Source: Melieria omissa (lineage: Eukaryota > Arthropoda > Insecta > Diptera > Ulidiidae). Taken from it: a stretch of DNA of 64,000 nt. The DNA is taken from the NCBI GenBank assembly GCA_963971225.1, contig OZ020267.1:101567729-101631728 (forward strand). Direction: 5' to 3'. A program made the translations under genes and the position numbers. Positions 23,570 to 36,617 of the stretch are shown piece after piece (positions within the stretch are counted from its first letter, which is position 1; the number at the start of each line of letters is the position of its first letter). A model generated the notes under the pieces. It was not told the DNA's origin. It saw only the letters and a program-made list of their open reading frames with translations, and searched no databases.

Positions 23570-24030
23570 TCTACTGGACTCGATTCCAAACGTTGAAGTT
23601 AACATGACTCTTTTGCATAAGTCACGCTGAATCCCACCTGGTTCTCCAGGTGGTCAGTTGTTGTTGGTTTACTGCCACAAACCGGCGACTTTATATGTAG
23701 TTAGAAAAAAGAGTCCCAAAGCTTTCTTTACAGAACTCGATTTCAGAAGTTACATTTTTCATGACTCTTTCCCATAAGTCATGCTGAATCTCACTAATGT
23801 TGTCCATTATGTCCAGCTGGTCAGTTGTTGTTGGTTTATTGCCACAAACCAGCGACTTTATATGTTTCTAGAGAAAAGAGTCTAAGTGCTTTTAATTGCA
23901 TAACTTTGTTTACATGACTCGATCACAGAAGTTCGTGGTGTATCTGACCAAAGCAATGGCTGGAATCGAATCGAGTTGGTCAATTGTTGTTGTTTCATTT
24001 ACTTTACGTGGCCCTAGGAAGAATTCTAAG
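23570..24030. repeat. Tandem array, about 170-bp unit, three copies
   Basis: The order CATGACTCTTTTGCATAAGT, gctgaatc(c/t)cac, ggtcagttgttgttggttta, tgccacaaacc, gcgactttatatgt and aaaagagtc repeats near 23604, 23760 and 23913. A further diverged piece (gttgttgttttgctgccata, actttacatggccctag) follows the minisatellite at about 24490-24560. Confidence 0.85.
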
Positions 24031-24129
24031 GGCTTTAAGCCACCTCTTCTGGAAATGAATTTTTGGATATTTCCTTTAAAAAACTTCAATGTAAGGAACG
24101 ATGTGTGACATGTTACGCTCTTATTGAAA

Positions 24130-24450
24130 GCACAAGTCATTCCAGTCCATGTCATCCAAGTATATCTCAGCCAAATCCATCCCATCCAAGTAATTGCAAA
24201 TTCCTTCTCATCTAAGTTCATGCCATCCAACTCCTTGTTATCAAAATCTTTGTAACCCAAAAATTGTTCATACAATTCCTTGTCATCTAAGTTCAGGTCA
24301 ACCAACTCCTTGCTATCCAAATCCATGTAACCCAAGCCTTTATCATACAATTCCTTGTCATCTAAGTTCATATGATCCAAATCGTTGTTATCCTAGTCCA
24401 TGTCATCCAAAGTCCTTGCCATCCAAGTCCATGTCATCCAAGTCGAAGTC
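24130..24450. repeat. Minisatellite built on a 15-base CATCCAAGTCCATGT-like word
   Basis: About 320 bases consist of variants of tccatgtcatccaag, sometimes doubled to a 30-base unit. Read on the minus strand it gives a frame repeating D-L-D-D-K-E-L, which is a consequence of the period being a multiple of three. A few more units lie at 24640-24700. Confidence 0.85.
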
Positions 24451-25287
24451 GTGCTGGATCTCACTAAAGAAATGTTTTGAATGATTCTTTCGAGTTAGTG
24501 AGTTGTTGTTGTTTTGCTGCCATAAGTCAATTACTTTACATGGCCCTAGAAAAAAGTGTAAGAACAAAAAATCTCTTCTGGAAATTATGAATTTTTGGAA
24601 CTTTTGTCCACGTTTGTGTCATTCAAAACTGTTCTATTCAAATCCATGTCATCCGAGTCTTTGTCATCCAATTCCTTATCCACTAACTTCATGTCATCTA
24701 GCCCCCGAAATCCAATCGAGACATCAAAAAGCCAGTTATCAGAGCCAAATACCATTCGTCAGTCTTTGTGATTTTCGTTTCAAAAAATGGAAAGACCAAT
24801 CATCGGAATCATTGACTAATCAGTAGTAAGTTTCTCAGGTTTGAATGGAAACCTTTGTTGCTCTTGTGGATTACTTTCTTCTCAAATGAGAAATTTTTGC
24901 TTGTTAGGAAAGCATTTCAACCAAAAATGTTCCGCGATCATTTCGGTCGCACATATTTAAACGTTCGCAAAAACCTTTGTGCAGAAAACACAAATGTTTA
25001 AAAACAATCCCTTCAACAATATCAACACATTGTTGTATACCAAAAAAACAAAGTCAAAGAATAACAGCATTGCTACATGCAAATTCTGAGCAATAATCTA
25101 TCAAAGTTCAGACATAACTCTTGAAAAACTCTTCTTACCAATGTTGCAAATATTCTGAGAACACCAATGCGTATACGCAATTAACACTATTTTCATTGGA
25201 AAAACCACATTCAGCAGCTTGAATTGGTACAATACACACAAGCAAGCAATTTATTGCAGTGTCCAGGAAGATCTTCCAATTTCCATT

Positions 25288-25298
25288 ACTCATACGCC
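25288..25298 (+). promoter_or_regulatory. Recurrent ACTCATACGCC motif, copy 2
   Basis: Exact core, preceded by ATT and followed by TGAGTGTCC. A palindromic relative (TTGCGTATACGCA, minus-strand reading) lies about 120 bases upstream near 25166. Confidence 0.45.
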
Positions 25299-26529
25299 TG
25301 AGTGTCCCAAAGAATTGCACTCGATACAATATAAAAAGAAAACTCTCTACGTTGGCACAATGGAATGTTGCAAATGCCAGCACAGTGCACGCGTTCGCTG
25401 CCTTAACAATTCATTTAACCTCTGACACATGAAGATCATAAAGTTAAAGCACTGCAAGCAAATTTTACACCAGACAATCTCCGGTAATGGCTACGCGTGT
25501 GGCAGGTTCATTTGAGCGGAAAGCATTTCCTGTGCACACACAATACACAGACACAAAAAATGGGAACATGCCAAACACTGGTGCAAGCTGTACTCACACT
25601 CTCACACACACACACACAACACACAAAGTGCAGCGTATGGCTTTTCATTTTTTTGTAATTTATTTTTCTGCAGCACATGAAGCAACAACAACAAAAACAC
25701 CATCACAAATCATCCAGGTAACCAAACAAAAAAGCAGACACGAAAAACACATTTACAGTCATTGCACCTTAAAAGCGACAAGTTATGCCTGCATGGTTGG
25801 CGTTTGAGGCGAAGACATGCAGTAGTAGTTGTTGTTGTTGTTGTTGTTGTTGCTTTTGCTGTTGGTGCTGCTGCTGATGCTGATGATGTGCCATAAAAGC
25901 CCAACTCAGCCACATTGGCTGTCGTATCGTTGTCGTTTTTTGTTTTTGCACGAGCGCGCGGAATTTATGCAGTCAACAAACAAAACCAACATCAACAACA
26001 ACAACAACAACAACAGCCCTAGTAACCGCACAAAAATGCCATGTAGCGTGCGGAATGCTGCAAACAGCCAAAGCATTGCACAAAAAACGCGAATTCATTG
26101 AATTCTGCAACGGCATTGCCAGCCACAACTCATTTGTTTGTTTGCAGTTTTTATGCTGTTGCTGCAAAAAAAATCAACAACAAATAGTGGCAGCAGTTGG
26201 CGGCTGATGTTGTTGAAATTTTCACAAATTTTTAAATTTTATTTTTATTTTTTATTTGCTGCACGCATTTTCAGCTGTAAATGCTGTTGCGGCTGCTTAA
26301 GCTTGAGCTACTGGCAAATTTGCCATTGTTGCTGTCGTTGTGGTTACTGCAGTTGTTGTTGTTGTTTGTGTGGTCGCTGATGGCTTTGCACAATTCATTA
26401 AGTACATTAAGTAGCGCTGCAAGCGCAAAATGTGCTCGAATGCAGCGAACAAATGTCGAAGAAGAGAAAAATGAATGAGCGCCACACAACTACATAGTCG
26501 AACAAGTGAAAGCTGTAGGTAAGCGTCAA

Positions 26530-26680
26530 ACAAACAGACAAACACACAAAGAGATATTCAGAGAGACAAACAGACATTCAGAGATACATGCAGACATTCA
26601 GAGATCCATTGAAACAGACATTTAGAGACACTTACAAACACACTTTCAGAGAGGCATTCAGTCGTCCAACCAGCCAAGCA
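26530..26680. repeat. Short tandem repeat, ACAGACATTCAGAGA-like unit
   Basis: Variants of acagacattcagagatacat return about every 20-24 bases for some 150 bases. Confidence 0.75.
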
Positions 26681-27275
26681 AGCAGTCAGAAAATAAGCGC
26701 ATCATCAGGCAGACTGGCGGTCGAGCTAACGAATGCAGATATGACAACAAAGCAATGCACAAATGAGTTATAACCAGATTGAAGATTTGAAGGACTTGTG
26801 AACGCGCATAATAACTGCAGGCATTAAATTTTCTTCTCTTCTTCTGTGAGGAATTTTTACTAGGTTTTTATGATTTTTTTTATTATTTATTATTGTATTT
26901 ATGTTTACTTTGACTGAAGCTGAAGCTATTTCTATTTCTTTTATACCCATTTGAATTAAAGTTTTCATGAGCCAATTAAAGAGAGTGTTTTAATATTGCT
27001 TTGTTTCCATGGTTTCTTTGGGAAATTAAAACAATTTATTAATGTACATATAACTAATTTTTTAATAGCTATTTGGAAAGAGTTATGAAATAAAAGACAC
27101 AAATAGAATCTCAAACTTTAAAGTTCTCAAACTAACAGACTTTCCTTGCCTGTTTCTTTAAAAGTTTCTATATATTAATTCATTGTAGGTTTTTATTATT
27201 TTTTTATTATTATTATATGTAAATTCCTTATTAGTTTTTTCTATATACATATATAAACTAGTCGCAATTTTAAGT

Positions 27276-27578
27276 AATAAATAAAATAAAATAAAATAAA
27301 ATAATATAAAATAAAATAAAATAAAATAAAATAAAATAAAATAAAATAAAATAACATAAAATAAAATAAAATAAAATAAAATAAAATAAAATAAAATAAA
27401 ATAAAATAAAATAAAATAAAATAAAATAAAATAAAATAAAATAAAATAAAATAAAATAAATAAAATAAATAAAATAAAATAAAATAAAATAAAATAAAAT
27501 AAAATAAAATAAAATAAAATAAAATAAAATAAAATAAAATAAAATAAAATAAAATAAAATAACAAAATAAACAAAATA
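27276..27578. repeat. AAAAT pentanucleotide microsatellite, about 300 bp
   Basis: Almost pure (AAAAT)n with rare interruptions (ataat, ataac and a short ATAAAATAAAT phase slip). It lies 40 bases before a mariner-type element. Confidence 0.95.
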
Positions 27579-27617
27579 ATAAAGTAAAAAAAATTAAAAA
27601 TTAAAAAAAAAATTATA

Positions 27618-28208
27618 GGGTGTTTTTTTAGAGGTATAGAACTTCGAATTGAAATAAAACACAAGAAAATCGTTTTAATGTCCATCAATTTGGCTTTGTT
27701 AGAAGGATAATTTTATGCCATTAATGTTTAAATATGATTTCGGGCATGTTGCCGCCGCGGCTGGCTCGAATAAAGCCAATTCTACAGGTCCAATTTTCAG
27801 TTGATGGACAAAGCTCCAATTGCTGTGCACGGTGGCGAATCGATTCATTCTGGTCCTCTTCAACATTTTGCTCTACAGCGGCAATTGTTTCTTCGGTGCG
27901 CACTGTTCGACGTCTCTGCGGATGCGTATTATCACATAGAGTAAACGTAGTGCGAAAACGACCCATGGTTAACCGAATTAATTGCTCTGATGGACCATAA
28001 AATGGACGGAGCTTGCGGTAAACTTCGCGAACTGAACCATTATTTTCGAAATAAATTTGCATGATTTGCAAGCGTTGTTCTTTTGTTAACCTGTACATGA
28101 TGAAATGGCAAACCAAACTGAACATAAATGACATTAGAGTTGCCAGATTTGACCACAAAATGCCAGTTTTATCTCTATTCGAAAAACAAACCTCTAAAAA
28201 AAACACCC
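27618..28208 (-). mobile_element. Internally deleted mariner-type transposon, 591 bp
   Basis: The ends GGGTGTTTTTTTAGAGGT and, reverse-complemented, GGGTGTTTTTTTTAGAGGTT are inverted repeats bordered by TA on both sides, as in Tc1/mariner elements. Inside, on the minus strand, lies a transposase remnant (27721-28098) that keeps the start and the very end of the protein but not its catalytic core. The element is therefore a deletion derivative that could only move with a related enzyme in trans. Confidence 0.9.
27721..28098 (-). pseudogene. Mariner-type transposase remnant (125 codons)
   Basis: The start is the ATG whose product begins MYRLTKEQRLQIMQIYF; an upstream in-frame ATG at 28206 lies inside the inverted repeat and is less likely. 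Residues about 3-60 form the helix-turn-helix region typical of insect mariner-like transposases (LTKEQR, then FENNGSVREVYRKLRP). A linker with R.RRTVRTEETIAAVEQNV follows. The last part, SRGGNMPEIIFKH, resembles the extreme C-terminus of the same family. Full proteins are about 340 residues, so the central DDE/D catalytic domain is missing although the frame is open. I infer a single internal deletion. Confidence 0.8.
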
Positions 28209-28439
28209 TATATATCTATTTATATTTTAATTTTTAAAAAGTTAACGTTACTTTATCTTAATTTATTAGCCAGTAGCAATATGTTAGTATTGTAGTATGT
28301 AACTATGAATAAGTTATATTGAAAATTTAATTTTGTAAAATGTTGAACATTTTCTTTAACGTATCGAGCAGAAGTATCCTGTCATCTCAGACCAATGAGT
28401 AAGAAATCATTTTCTATAAGCGAATCATATGGAAAAGGT

Positions 28440-28640
28440 GGGCATATCTGATGTTCTGCCTGTTGGGAGCATAGTGAAACGATGGACCACTTTCTGTATG
28501 TCTCTCCAGCTTCCGCGAAAAATAAGATTTTTCTACTTTCATCTCGTTCGGCCGCTTTGAAGACCTTAAAAGCTTCACAAGAAAGCAAAAAGATTCCGCT
28601 GAAACAATGCACAACTTCCTACTTCCTGGGTTCCTCACTC
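28440..28640 (+). mobile_element. Probable LINE fragment, Cys-knuckle end
   Basis: One frame gives CSACWEHSETMDHFLYVSPA followed by LKTLKASQESKKI. This resembles the C-terminal C..C.E..ET..HFL..CPA knuckle of non-LTR retrotransposon polyproteins. The stretch is short and the final Cys of the motif is Ser, so this is a moderate-confidence relic. Confidence 0.4.
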
Positions 28641-28774
28641 CAACTCAAAACCATTTATTTCCGCAATTGAAATTCTTTTTGACAAAATCTATATGCAAAT
28701 TACAACTAGACCCATTCCATTCAAGACAGGCAAAATCTTTCTCGTCGCCTAATGGCATTAGAAACTTTAATGTC

Positions 28775-28785
28775 ACTCATACGCC
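28775..28785 (+). promoter_or_regulatory. Recurrent ACTCATACGCC motif, copy 3
   Basis: Exact core with following CCAGTGTC, very like copy 2. A degraded relative (TTACTCATGCGAC) follows about 110 bases later near 28885. Confidence 0.45.
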
Positions 28786-31255
28786 CCAGTGTCAGGGAAT
28801 GCGATCAAAATGCTCATGCAGACATTTTTATCATTTAAAAAACATTAGCAAAATTGCAAACGTGCGCCTTAATAGTTGTTGCCTTACTCATGCGACACAC
28901 TCATTCACGCTCACGAGTCGCTGCACCGCACACAGATTTCTTAACTCGTTTTATTTTCACTTATATCAGTTTTATCCTTAAAACGAAATTTTCCCTGTAA
29001 TTTAGTTTTGCAATCAATCATTTTAAACACACACACATACAAAGACATAACGAAACATTTATAGTTGTATCTATGTTTGTATTTGGTTTTGTGTTGGTGT
29101 AATGTTAAAGCTGTCACACCCTTTGTCAACTCAAAGCAGCTGAATATGATATATGTATTTCAATATATAATACATACATATATGTATGTTACCTATGTTA
29201 TGTATATGTATGTGTCTCTGTAGGTGTTTATTTATGCTTAAGTTGTTAGGAAAGTGTAAAAAGTGTACCGGCCACATTGTCAGCTGCCATAAAAACAAGA
29301 AGCAGATTCCGGTAACGCAACACATTCATTAATGTGCAAAATATTTAATTCACAATTCGTGTAACAAAGAAACATGCTAATGCAACAACAACAACAAAGT
29401 CGATGCATTAAAGAAATAGAAAAATAAATGAAGCGTTCGGAATGAAAACGTATTAAAATAAATTACCGCAAACACGTGTGCAGCTGACAAAATAAAAAAC
29501 ATTAAAAAACAAAACAAAACAAAAACAATAAAAAACAAAACAAAAAACAAAAACAACAAACGACATAAGCAAACAAATGTGTTTGTGGATTAAAAATCAG
29601 TTAGAGTTGCCAGCTGTTGATAATTAAATTGAAAATTTTTATTATTCCACTCAATTGAATTTAAAGAAAATTATTTGCAATAAAATTATTCAACTCATAT
29701 TTTTTTTCATTTGAAAATATGTTTCCCTGATTTTTTTTTGGTAGGAAAAATTTGCCAGTTTGAGTTTTGATGATCAAGTTTTATACAACAAAAGTTAAAC
29801 GTTTCAGTTTTTTTATTTTATTTGCTTAACTTTCTCATCAGCTTCAGTTTTGTATTCAATTTAAGTTAAAATTACTTAGAGTTGCCATCTGTGGATAATT
29901 AGATTAAAAATGTTTTTTTTTAGAAAAAAGTTTTGAATTTAAAATTAATTAGAAAATTTAACTTTTTAATTTAATTTAAATTAAAATTTTTTTAAATGTT
30001 TCATTTTAGTTAAATTTGAAAATACATTTAATTTTTATTTATTTTTTTAATTTAATTTTAGTTAAATTTTGTTTTTAATTTTTAGTTTAAATTAAATGTG
30101 AAAATTAAATTTTTAGAAACAATTAACTTATTTTTCTTTCTGTATTCCAAATAAGTCTTATTACAAAATTTTGTATGCAACTGAAATTTTCTGCTTCAGC
30201 CATTCAAGTCATTCAAAATTCTGGGCAGACTTTAAATTTTAACTAACTAATTTTACATAATGGAAAACTTAAGCTGCCAAATGTTCGCATATAAAGCTTC
30301 GACAATTTCTAACTGAAAAAGTTGAATAGTATATTCCTTTCATGTATTCATTTGAGCATCAAAACTCAATTAATTTTTGGTCATATTGTCATCTCACATT
30401 GTTTCAACTAATTTTTAAAGCAATTTTACTTCTCTATAACATGGCAACTCTTTGCCAAAATATACTCAAACTTCAGCTACGGTCAGGTGCTGCTTTTAGC
30501 ACAATTCAATTACTTCATGTTGCCGAAGAAAATCCTTTGCTTTTATTTTTCATGCACACAATGCCAGTAGGAGTAAAATAAAAACAGCAACTGCAACAAC
30601 AATAAAAGTAAATAAAACGTTCATAAAGCCTCAAATGAAAGAAAGCGAAATTAAATTGAATAAATAAAGGCAAAGCTTAGGTAGGAAAAAACAGCTCCGG
30701 AATTAAACAGCTTCGTAGAGAAAACATATGAATGTGGGTCTTTGTTGAAAATGACAACTTAAGATGCCTGCAAGCAGACACACACACAGACACACATTTA
30801 ATCTTAGGTATTATAAACACACAAAAAACTAAACATATGAAAACAGCGTTTGTGTGTTCCTCTCAACACGGCTGTGGAGACATTTAGGGTGAATGCTCAA
30901 ATCGATGGGGTAAAACTTGCCAAAGTATTGTAAGGACTCATCGTTGCTTGTATACATAGTCTTGGAAATCGAAGTATGCTAATTGCAGTTCTCAATTCTC
31001 TACTCATGTCCTGAGTTTGTTTTAGCATTGTAATGCAGTCTCTAGCCTCATTACCAGTCCTAAGCCACAATGCTTAAATCATTTGCCACCTAAGACACAC
31101 TTTGTTGCTGAGATCCACTGCAAAGCATATACAACTCAATCACTTCCTTCTCCCTTTTTTGCACCTTTCTCTTTATTGCTTTTTTCCTACACCAAAGGCA
31201 TTTTTCACTGCTGCCACAAAGCCCCTCAATGCCTCGGCGTTGCGTGGGCCCATGT

Positions 31256-31266
31256 GGCGTATGAGT
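31256..31266 (-). promoter_or_regulatory. Recurrent ACTCATACGCC motif, copy 4 (minus strand)
   Basis: The minus strand reads GATTACTCATACGCCACATG then GGCC, a good match to the extended consensus. The surroundings show no further similarity to the other copies. Confidence 0.45.
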
Positions 31267-32843
31267 AATCTTTCTCACTTTCGCTCTGTTTGCTGTAGAT
31301 CCGCTGCAGTGTGCATGAATTAAATGAAAACTCGAAGCAAACACTTAGCGCCATCTCACTCGCTCTCAGCGAATGGAAACACTTACTTTGCGTTTTTTCT
31401 ATTTTTCATTTAATGTTGATTTTGCGGTAAAATTGTTTATCGAAGGTGACTGTTTGTTTTTGTGTATGTGTGCACCACGCAGCTGGGTGCGTTCGCATAT
31501 TTGTTGTAGTCATGTGTGAGAATTCATGCGAGCTGTGCTGTGTGGTCCCAAATGCTTAGCTGCGAGCTGAGTTGAGCTGAAGGTGTTTCATCGCTATTGT
31601 ACATTGCTGTATGTGTATGTGTGTGTGGGTATCTATGTATGGGTGTTTGTATTTTATTGTTGCTGATTTTTTTTTAGGGAACTGTTGTTGCCAAGCGTTT
31701 GATAAGCAAATCGTCTCATTCTTTATTTGCAATGTTTTTGTGCATAGAAAAGCAGTCAACAGTTGTCTTCTTGGTTTTGTAATTTAAATTTTTTTTGAAA
31801 GTGCAAATGCTGCAATTAAACATTAAATCTTGAAGAACATTAAGCTAAATTTTGGAATAGGCATGATTTAGTGCACAATTTTTCGAGCGCAAGTAACGAA
31901 ATTCATTCTGTCATATGGCTAAATGAAAAATTCACATTTTCTCACAAAAAAAATTTTATTTTTTAATAGCTTTGTTTTTAATAATTTTATTTTTTCACAA
32001 ATATTGTAATTTTTTCTTAACACTCAATTACGATTGCAATTTTATTCGAAATAGAGAGGTTAATGAGGTTTCGACAATACAATTTAAATTTTTACTTTTT
32101 GTAGAAACCCAAAAGTGTCCAACCTCACAGCTTCAATTGTATGGGAGACGCCCTCTGGTGGTGAATTTCCGGACCTTAATTAATTTTGTATTTTTTCTAC
32201 TCACAAATGTTGTCGATTGTTGAATCATTTAAATCAGTTTAGTAGTTTTCAATATACGATATTTTCTCAGCTACTACATTTACAAGGGGAGAGTCAATTC
32301 CATAGAAAATGGCCAGTTTTGTGTGGCAACCCCCTTAAGACTTGGAGATAGCAAGTAGGAATGTAAGGAAAAAACATTCGAAAGAGAATATAAATAAGAG
32401 TTGGTCTTACATTGCACACATCTAGGGCAACCTGGAAGCAGTTTGAGCCTATTTTATGAAAATGATCATTTTGTACGGGAGCCTCATTAAGGGTTGCAGT
32501 TAGGGTATACATATGTTTGAAAGAAATGTTCAGTAGCGAAAACTAGTAGGGGTCAGTCATAGATTTTAACCCTCTAAGAGCAACTTCTGAGCAGCTGTGG
32601 AGCAATTTGTTGAATTTCCCACCTTTTTTCTGAGCTTTGACCTCGATGCGCCATTTAAGCCCACTCTAGCGTCACAATATTTTGGCTCATGTACTTTTTC
32701 AATAAACCGCGAAAAATGAGAGGTTTTTCAGTATCGAGATCCCATTATTAAGAACCTCCTACACAACATATTCCATGCTTCGTTTTAAAAAGACTGTTTC
32801 GCATACATAAAGAGACTAAAAATTGGGTTCCACCCTGTCTTGC

Positions 32844-33035
32844 CTATTTAAGTAACTGGCCATCAATTACCGGGTTACGGTTGGCCGCAAGAGTTCTTTC
32901 CAGGTGCCAGTTGGTGATATCAACAGATGACAGAACGCCTTGAACTTTTTCCTTCCACCCGAGAAACGGTCTTCTTTTTCGCCACCAACCTACAACAATC
33001 GCATCGTACATCTTTTCTTGCCAAATCTTCATCAA
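32844..33035 (-). mobile_element. Possible retroelement 3' coding relic
   Basis: The minus-strand frame contains RKRRPFLGWKEKVQGVLSSV and then DITNWHLERTLAANR. This resembles the GRP..RW.D.V..DL..L.V.NWR.....R tail seen at the end of many LINE polyproteins. It is short and isolated, so the assignment is tentative. Confidence 0.4.
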
Positions 33036-36021
33036 TGAAATTCAGTGCTGTTGTTGTTGCCCAAACTGCACAAAACATCAATCCTGGTCAACATGCTTAA
33101 TGACCTCAAACAATAATAATACCCAAACTAAGTAATTTCCACAATATGTCTTGAATCTCGCCTACCTAATCCCAAATGACATTACTGATGCAAATTAGCC
33201 GCAAACAGCCACAACCATCCAAATAAAAACGCAATTCTGCTTTCCACTCCATGCTTTTGCTTTTCTTGCTGCCAGCCAATTAAAGCGCCAACACAAATCA
33301 ATTGCCAACATTTGCCAATTCCTTAAGTCACAACCGCAGTGCACAGATTCCAATCAAATTTATTTAACATTATTTTATAACTCAATTGCGAAAATGCGCA
33401 AATAACTTTTTCAATTAACTGCCACAATGCACTGGAAACGATTGTCTCCATCCACTTCCCATTGTCTCGCTTTGGCTGATGGCTGCAAAAACAACAACAG
33501 CAAAATAACAATTGCAATAACAATAGCAACAACAAAACAACGTGAACAACAATAACAATAACTATGCTTCATGCAACAACAACAAAAACAACAACAACAT
33601 CAGACGCCGTCGAATTAAAAAGCATCAATTGATCGACATCGAACGATAAGTAAATCTCCTTCATTGCGCAACCACTAAGCAATGAAGTGAAGCCACTTCC
33701 ACATTCCCTCCGCACCATCCACACTTTGCTTTACGTTTCACTGGCTTTTCCGTTGTCTTTCTTTTCGTTAGAATTGTATCTTTCAAGCGCCACCACCCAT
33801 CATTACGCGCGTCCAAGGAAAAACGGGAACCGACAACGAACACAAAACAATGCAACCGGATGTCGCTCTGTGCTGAGGAAAAACGTAGATAAAGCATAAC
33901 GGAAAGCCGTATTGTGTTTTTCTGCTTTTGCCTGAAGCTTTTTTATTTGCCTTTGATTTTCTCTGGAAACGAATTAACATCACAAAAGCAGTAGAAGCAG
34001 CAAGCGAAGAAAAGAAGTGAAAGTAATAAAAATCGCAAATCGGAGAGGACATTGCGGTCACAGGATGTGCACAAGAATGGAAAATGGAATAAAAAGGATA
34101 GCAAAATGCGCAAACAAATGACTGAAAAGACTGCATAGAGATAAAGCTAATGTGTGCGGAGAAAGCGAAAAGCATCAAAGTGGACAACGAAATGGAAAAG
34201 TGGGCAGAGGATTGAAACATGTCGCACTGACAAGGCGAACTTTAAACATTTAAAGTAAATAGAGACAAAAGCGTAAAGACTGCTTGGTATTAGATAAAAC
34301 AAATGCAACAAATGATATCATGAATAGATGAAATAGAAAAACACAAACAATGAAAACTAGAAAATACGAGAGCCAGGAAAAAAGGACCATTTTTGATAGC
34401 TTAGTTTCTTGGCTCAATTGGTTATCCATCAATTGAAACTAGAGAAACAAGTAGAGGCAGTGAACAGAAAATTTACATTTGAACGTAATGGTCAAAACAT
34501 TAACCCATGAATGCTTACAGAAGTAAAAATTATTCCATTGAGGTTTTTCTTATAACTTCTTCCATTAGAAAAACGTTCATGATTTTTAATAAATTAAAAA
34601 TTATGTTTCAAAGTTAGGTTTTATTTTTGTTTAGGTATCACACAGGCAGAAAAGAAAATTTGGAAAACACATAACTATAAAACACGTTACGAGAAAAAAC
34701 CAAAAAAACATTGGTGACTGTACCAAATGTCTGACTGGGAAAAAATTTTAAAAAGTCCAAAAAAAATTTTGAGGTTACATTCACTTCTGAATTTCGCTTA
34801 ATTGAAACCATTAAAACTAAAATGCGCAGAGAAGTCAAAAACATTCCATTTTGATTTTTAATTATTCCATTCCATTTCATTAACCGATTAAAAAAACACT
34901 ATCTACATGATTTTTTTTGTTTCACCAAAACATTTTGAGCTATAAGACTTGTGGGACGAAAAAAATGGTATCAATAGTATCAGCTTCTGTCTCTTTTCGA
35001 AAGTGCATATAATTCCACTTAAAATCTGAAAACACTGCTTGCTTCTACAAATTCCACCTTTTTACTTCCAACGTTGCAGATTTAACTTTTAAAGTTAAAC
35101 CACAACCACAGCAACCAAGGAACCACTACCTTCACTTTTGCTTAATTTTTGCCGATTGCTTTTGTTGTTGTTTTTGTTGTTTGGTTGGCGGCAATGGTGC
35201 CGACTACAACTAGTCGTTCGTTATTGTCTTTTGGGTATTTTGTTGACCTTTTAATTTCAGCTGATACTGACTGACTGCCTTCGACCACACACACACAAAC
35301 ACATACAGCAGCAAAACTCTATTTACCGTCCACTTTTGTTGCTCTTATTGTTGTTGCTATTACTTGGTGTGCATTAGTATTGTCTTGGAGAATTGGCAAT
35401 GCCCGTGCAACATTTTGCAGGGCCAATAATTTGCTTGTAATAATGTGCAAATGACTTTTGCTGCTGGAGGGACACAAAATGCAGACAGCCAGACCATCCA
35501 ACTGCGGCATCGACCAAAATGTTGCACCAAGTTTGCGCTACTTAAATGTGTGGCATTTAGTGCAATTTCCATGTCCACTAAACAGCTTAAAGGCATAAAA
35601 GGTTTTAGTTTTGGTTTTCGTTGTCGTTTCCGTTTGTTGATGTTTTGTCAGTTTGCTGTTGTTATTGCAATCGCATTGGCCAAACAATAGCTGAGCGCGT
35701 GCAGATTGAAGTAAAATTTAGACACTTAAAGATTTCCGCTCGCCTACAGCTATTCGAACTTATTTGAACTCTGAAGCTTCGACACGTTTCAAGGCGGACA
35801 ACAAGGAGTAGTTTTGTAGCTTTCATTTTGCACCCAAAAGTTTCATACACAAATGAAGGAAACGACAATTTATAGTTTGCTATCTCTGACAGCATATTTC
35901 AAATTGTTGGCAAATAGTTTGAACTGAATTGTGCTCAGGTCACATTTGCAGGAAATATTTTGCTAAAAGACAATTGTTGAACAATTTCTAGTATCAGGGA
36001 GAATTCAATTGAAATGCTGTT

Positions 36022-36532
36022 AACCCATTTCCTTCCTCTGTTGCGTATACGCAACGTTACTATTTAAAAAATTCGTATGTGCAGTGTGTGTGAGGTATTG
36101 CGATAAATTTTTTGTTCGGAAGGTATATCCTTAGGCTTTCTTCCCTCCATATCTCAACCACCTACAAAACACACACTGACACGCACACTTGTATATGTAG
36201 ACACATGTTTGTCAGCCAAATTTTGAATTTGAAATTTTGAAATTTTGAAAACTGTCAAACGTTAATTCTTTTTTTGGTCGACATGAAAATACGTTCACAT
36301 AAAGGCAAAGAAAAAATAAAATGGGTTTGTGAATTATCTGGGTGTCATTATGCGTGTTCTAGATAAGTCTCGAATTTGTGGTGCGCCTTCGCAACGTTGG
36401 CGCCACGTCGACAAATGAATTTAAATTAAAATGAAATTATATAAAATAAGTTTTTTAAGAATAACTGATAGCATATATATCGATTTTACTTGAATGATAA
36501 TTTTTTTCGCAAAAACCGCGAAAATGGGTTAA
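36022..36532. mobile_element. 511-bp TTAA-flanked MITE
   Basis: The left edge is TTAACCCATTTCC and the right edge, reverse-complemented, TTAACCCATTTTC. TTAA followed by CCC suggests a piggyBac-like origin. Internally it carries the palindrome GTTGCGTATACGCAAC and, near the right end, cgcaacgttggcgcc. No protein is encoded. The right TTAA is followed directly by an ATTTT array. Confidence 0.75.
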
Positions 36533-36617
36533 TATTTATTTTATTTTATTTATTTTATTTTATTTTATTTTATTTTATTTTATTTTATTTTATTTTATTT
36601 TATTTTATTTTATTTTT
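36533..36617. repeat. ATTTT pentanucleotide microsatellite
   Basis: A pure (ATTTT)n run of about 80 bases wedged exactly between the right end of one MITE and the broken end of another. Confidence 0.95.

Noticed and set aside
23910..24380. 156-codon acidic repeat frame (D-L-D-D-K-E-L)
   Set aside because: It comes from a 15-base minisatellite whose period keeps the frame open; there is no start context and no non-repeat coding portion.
27158..27688. 176-codon minus-strand frame with repeated L-F-Y-F-I
   Set aside because: It is the translation of the AAAAT microsatellite.
36044..36060. TTGCGTATACGCAAC as another copy of the recurrent intronic motif
   Set aside because: It is an internal palindrome of the TTAA MITE at 36022-36532, so its presence is explained by the transposon.
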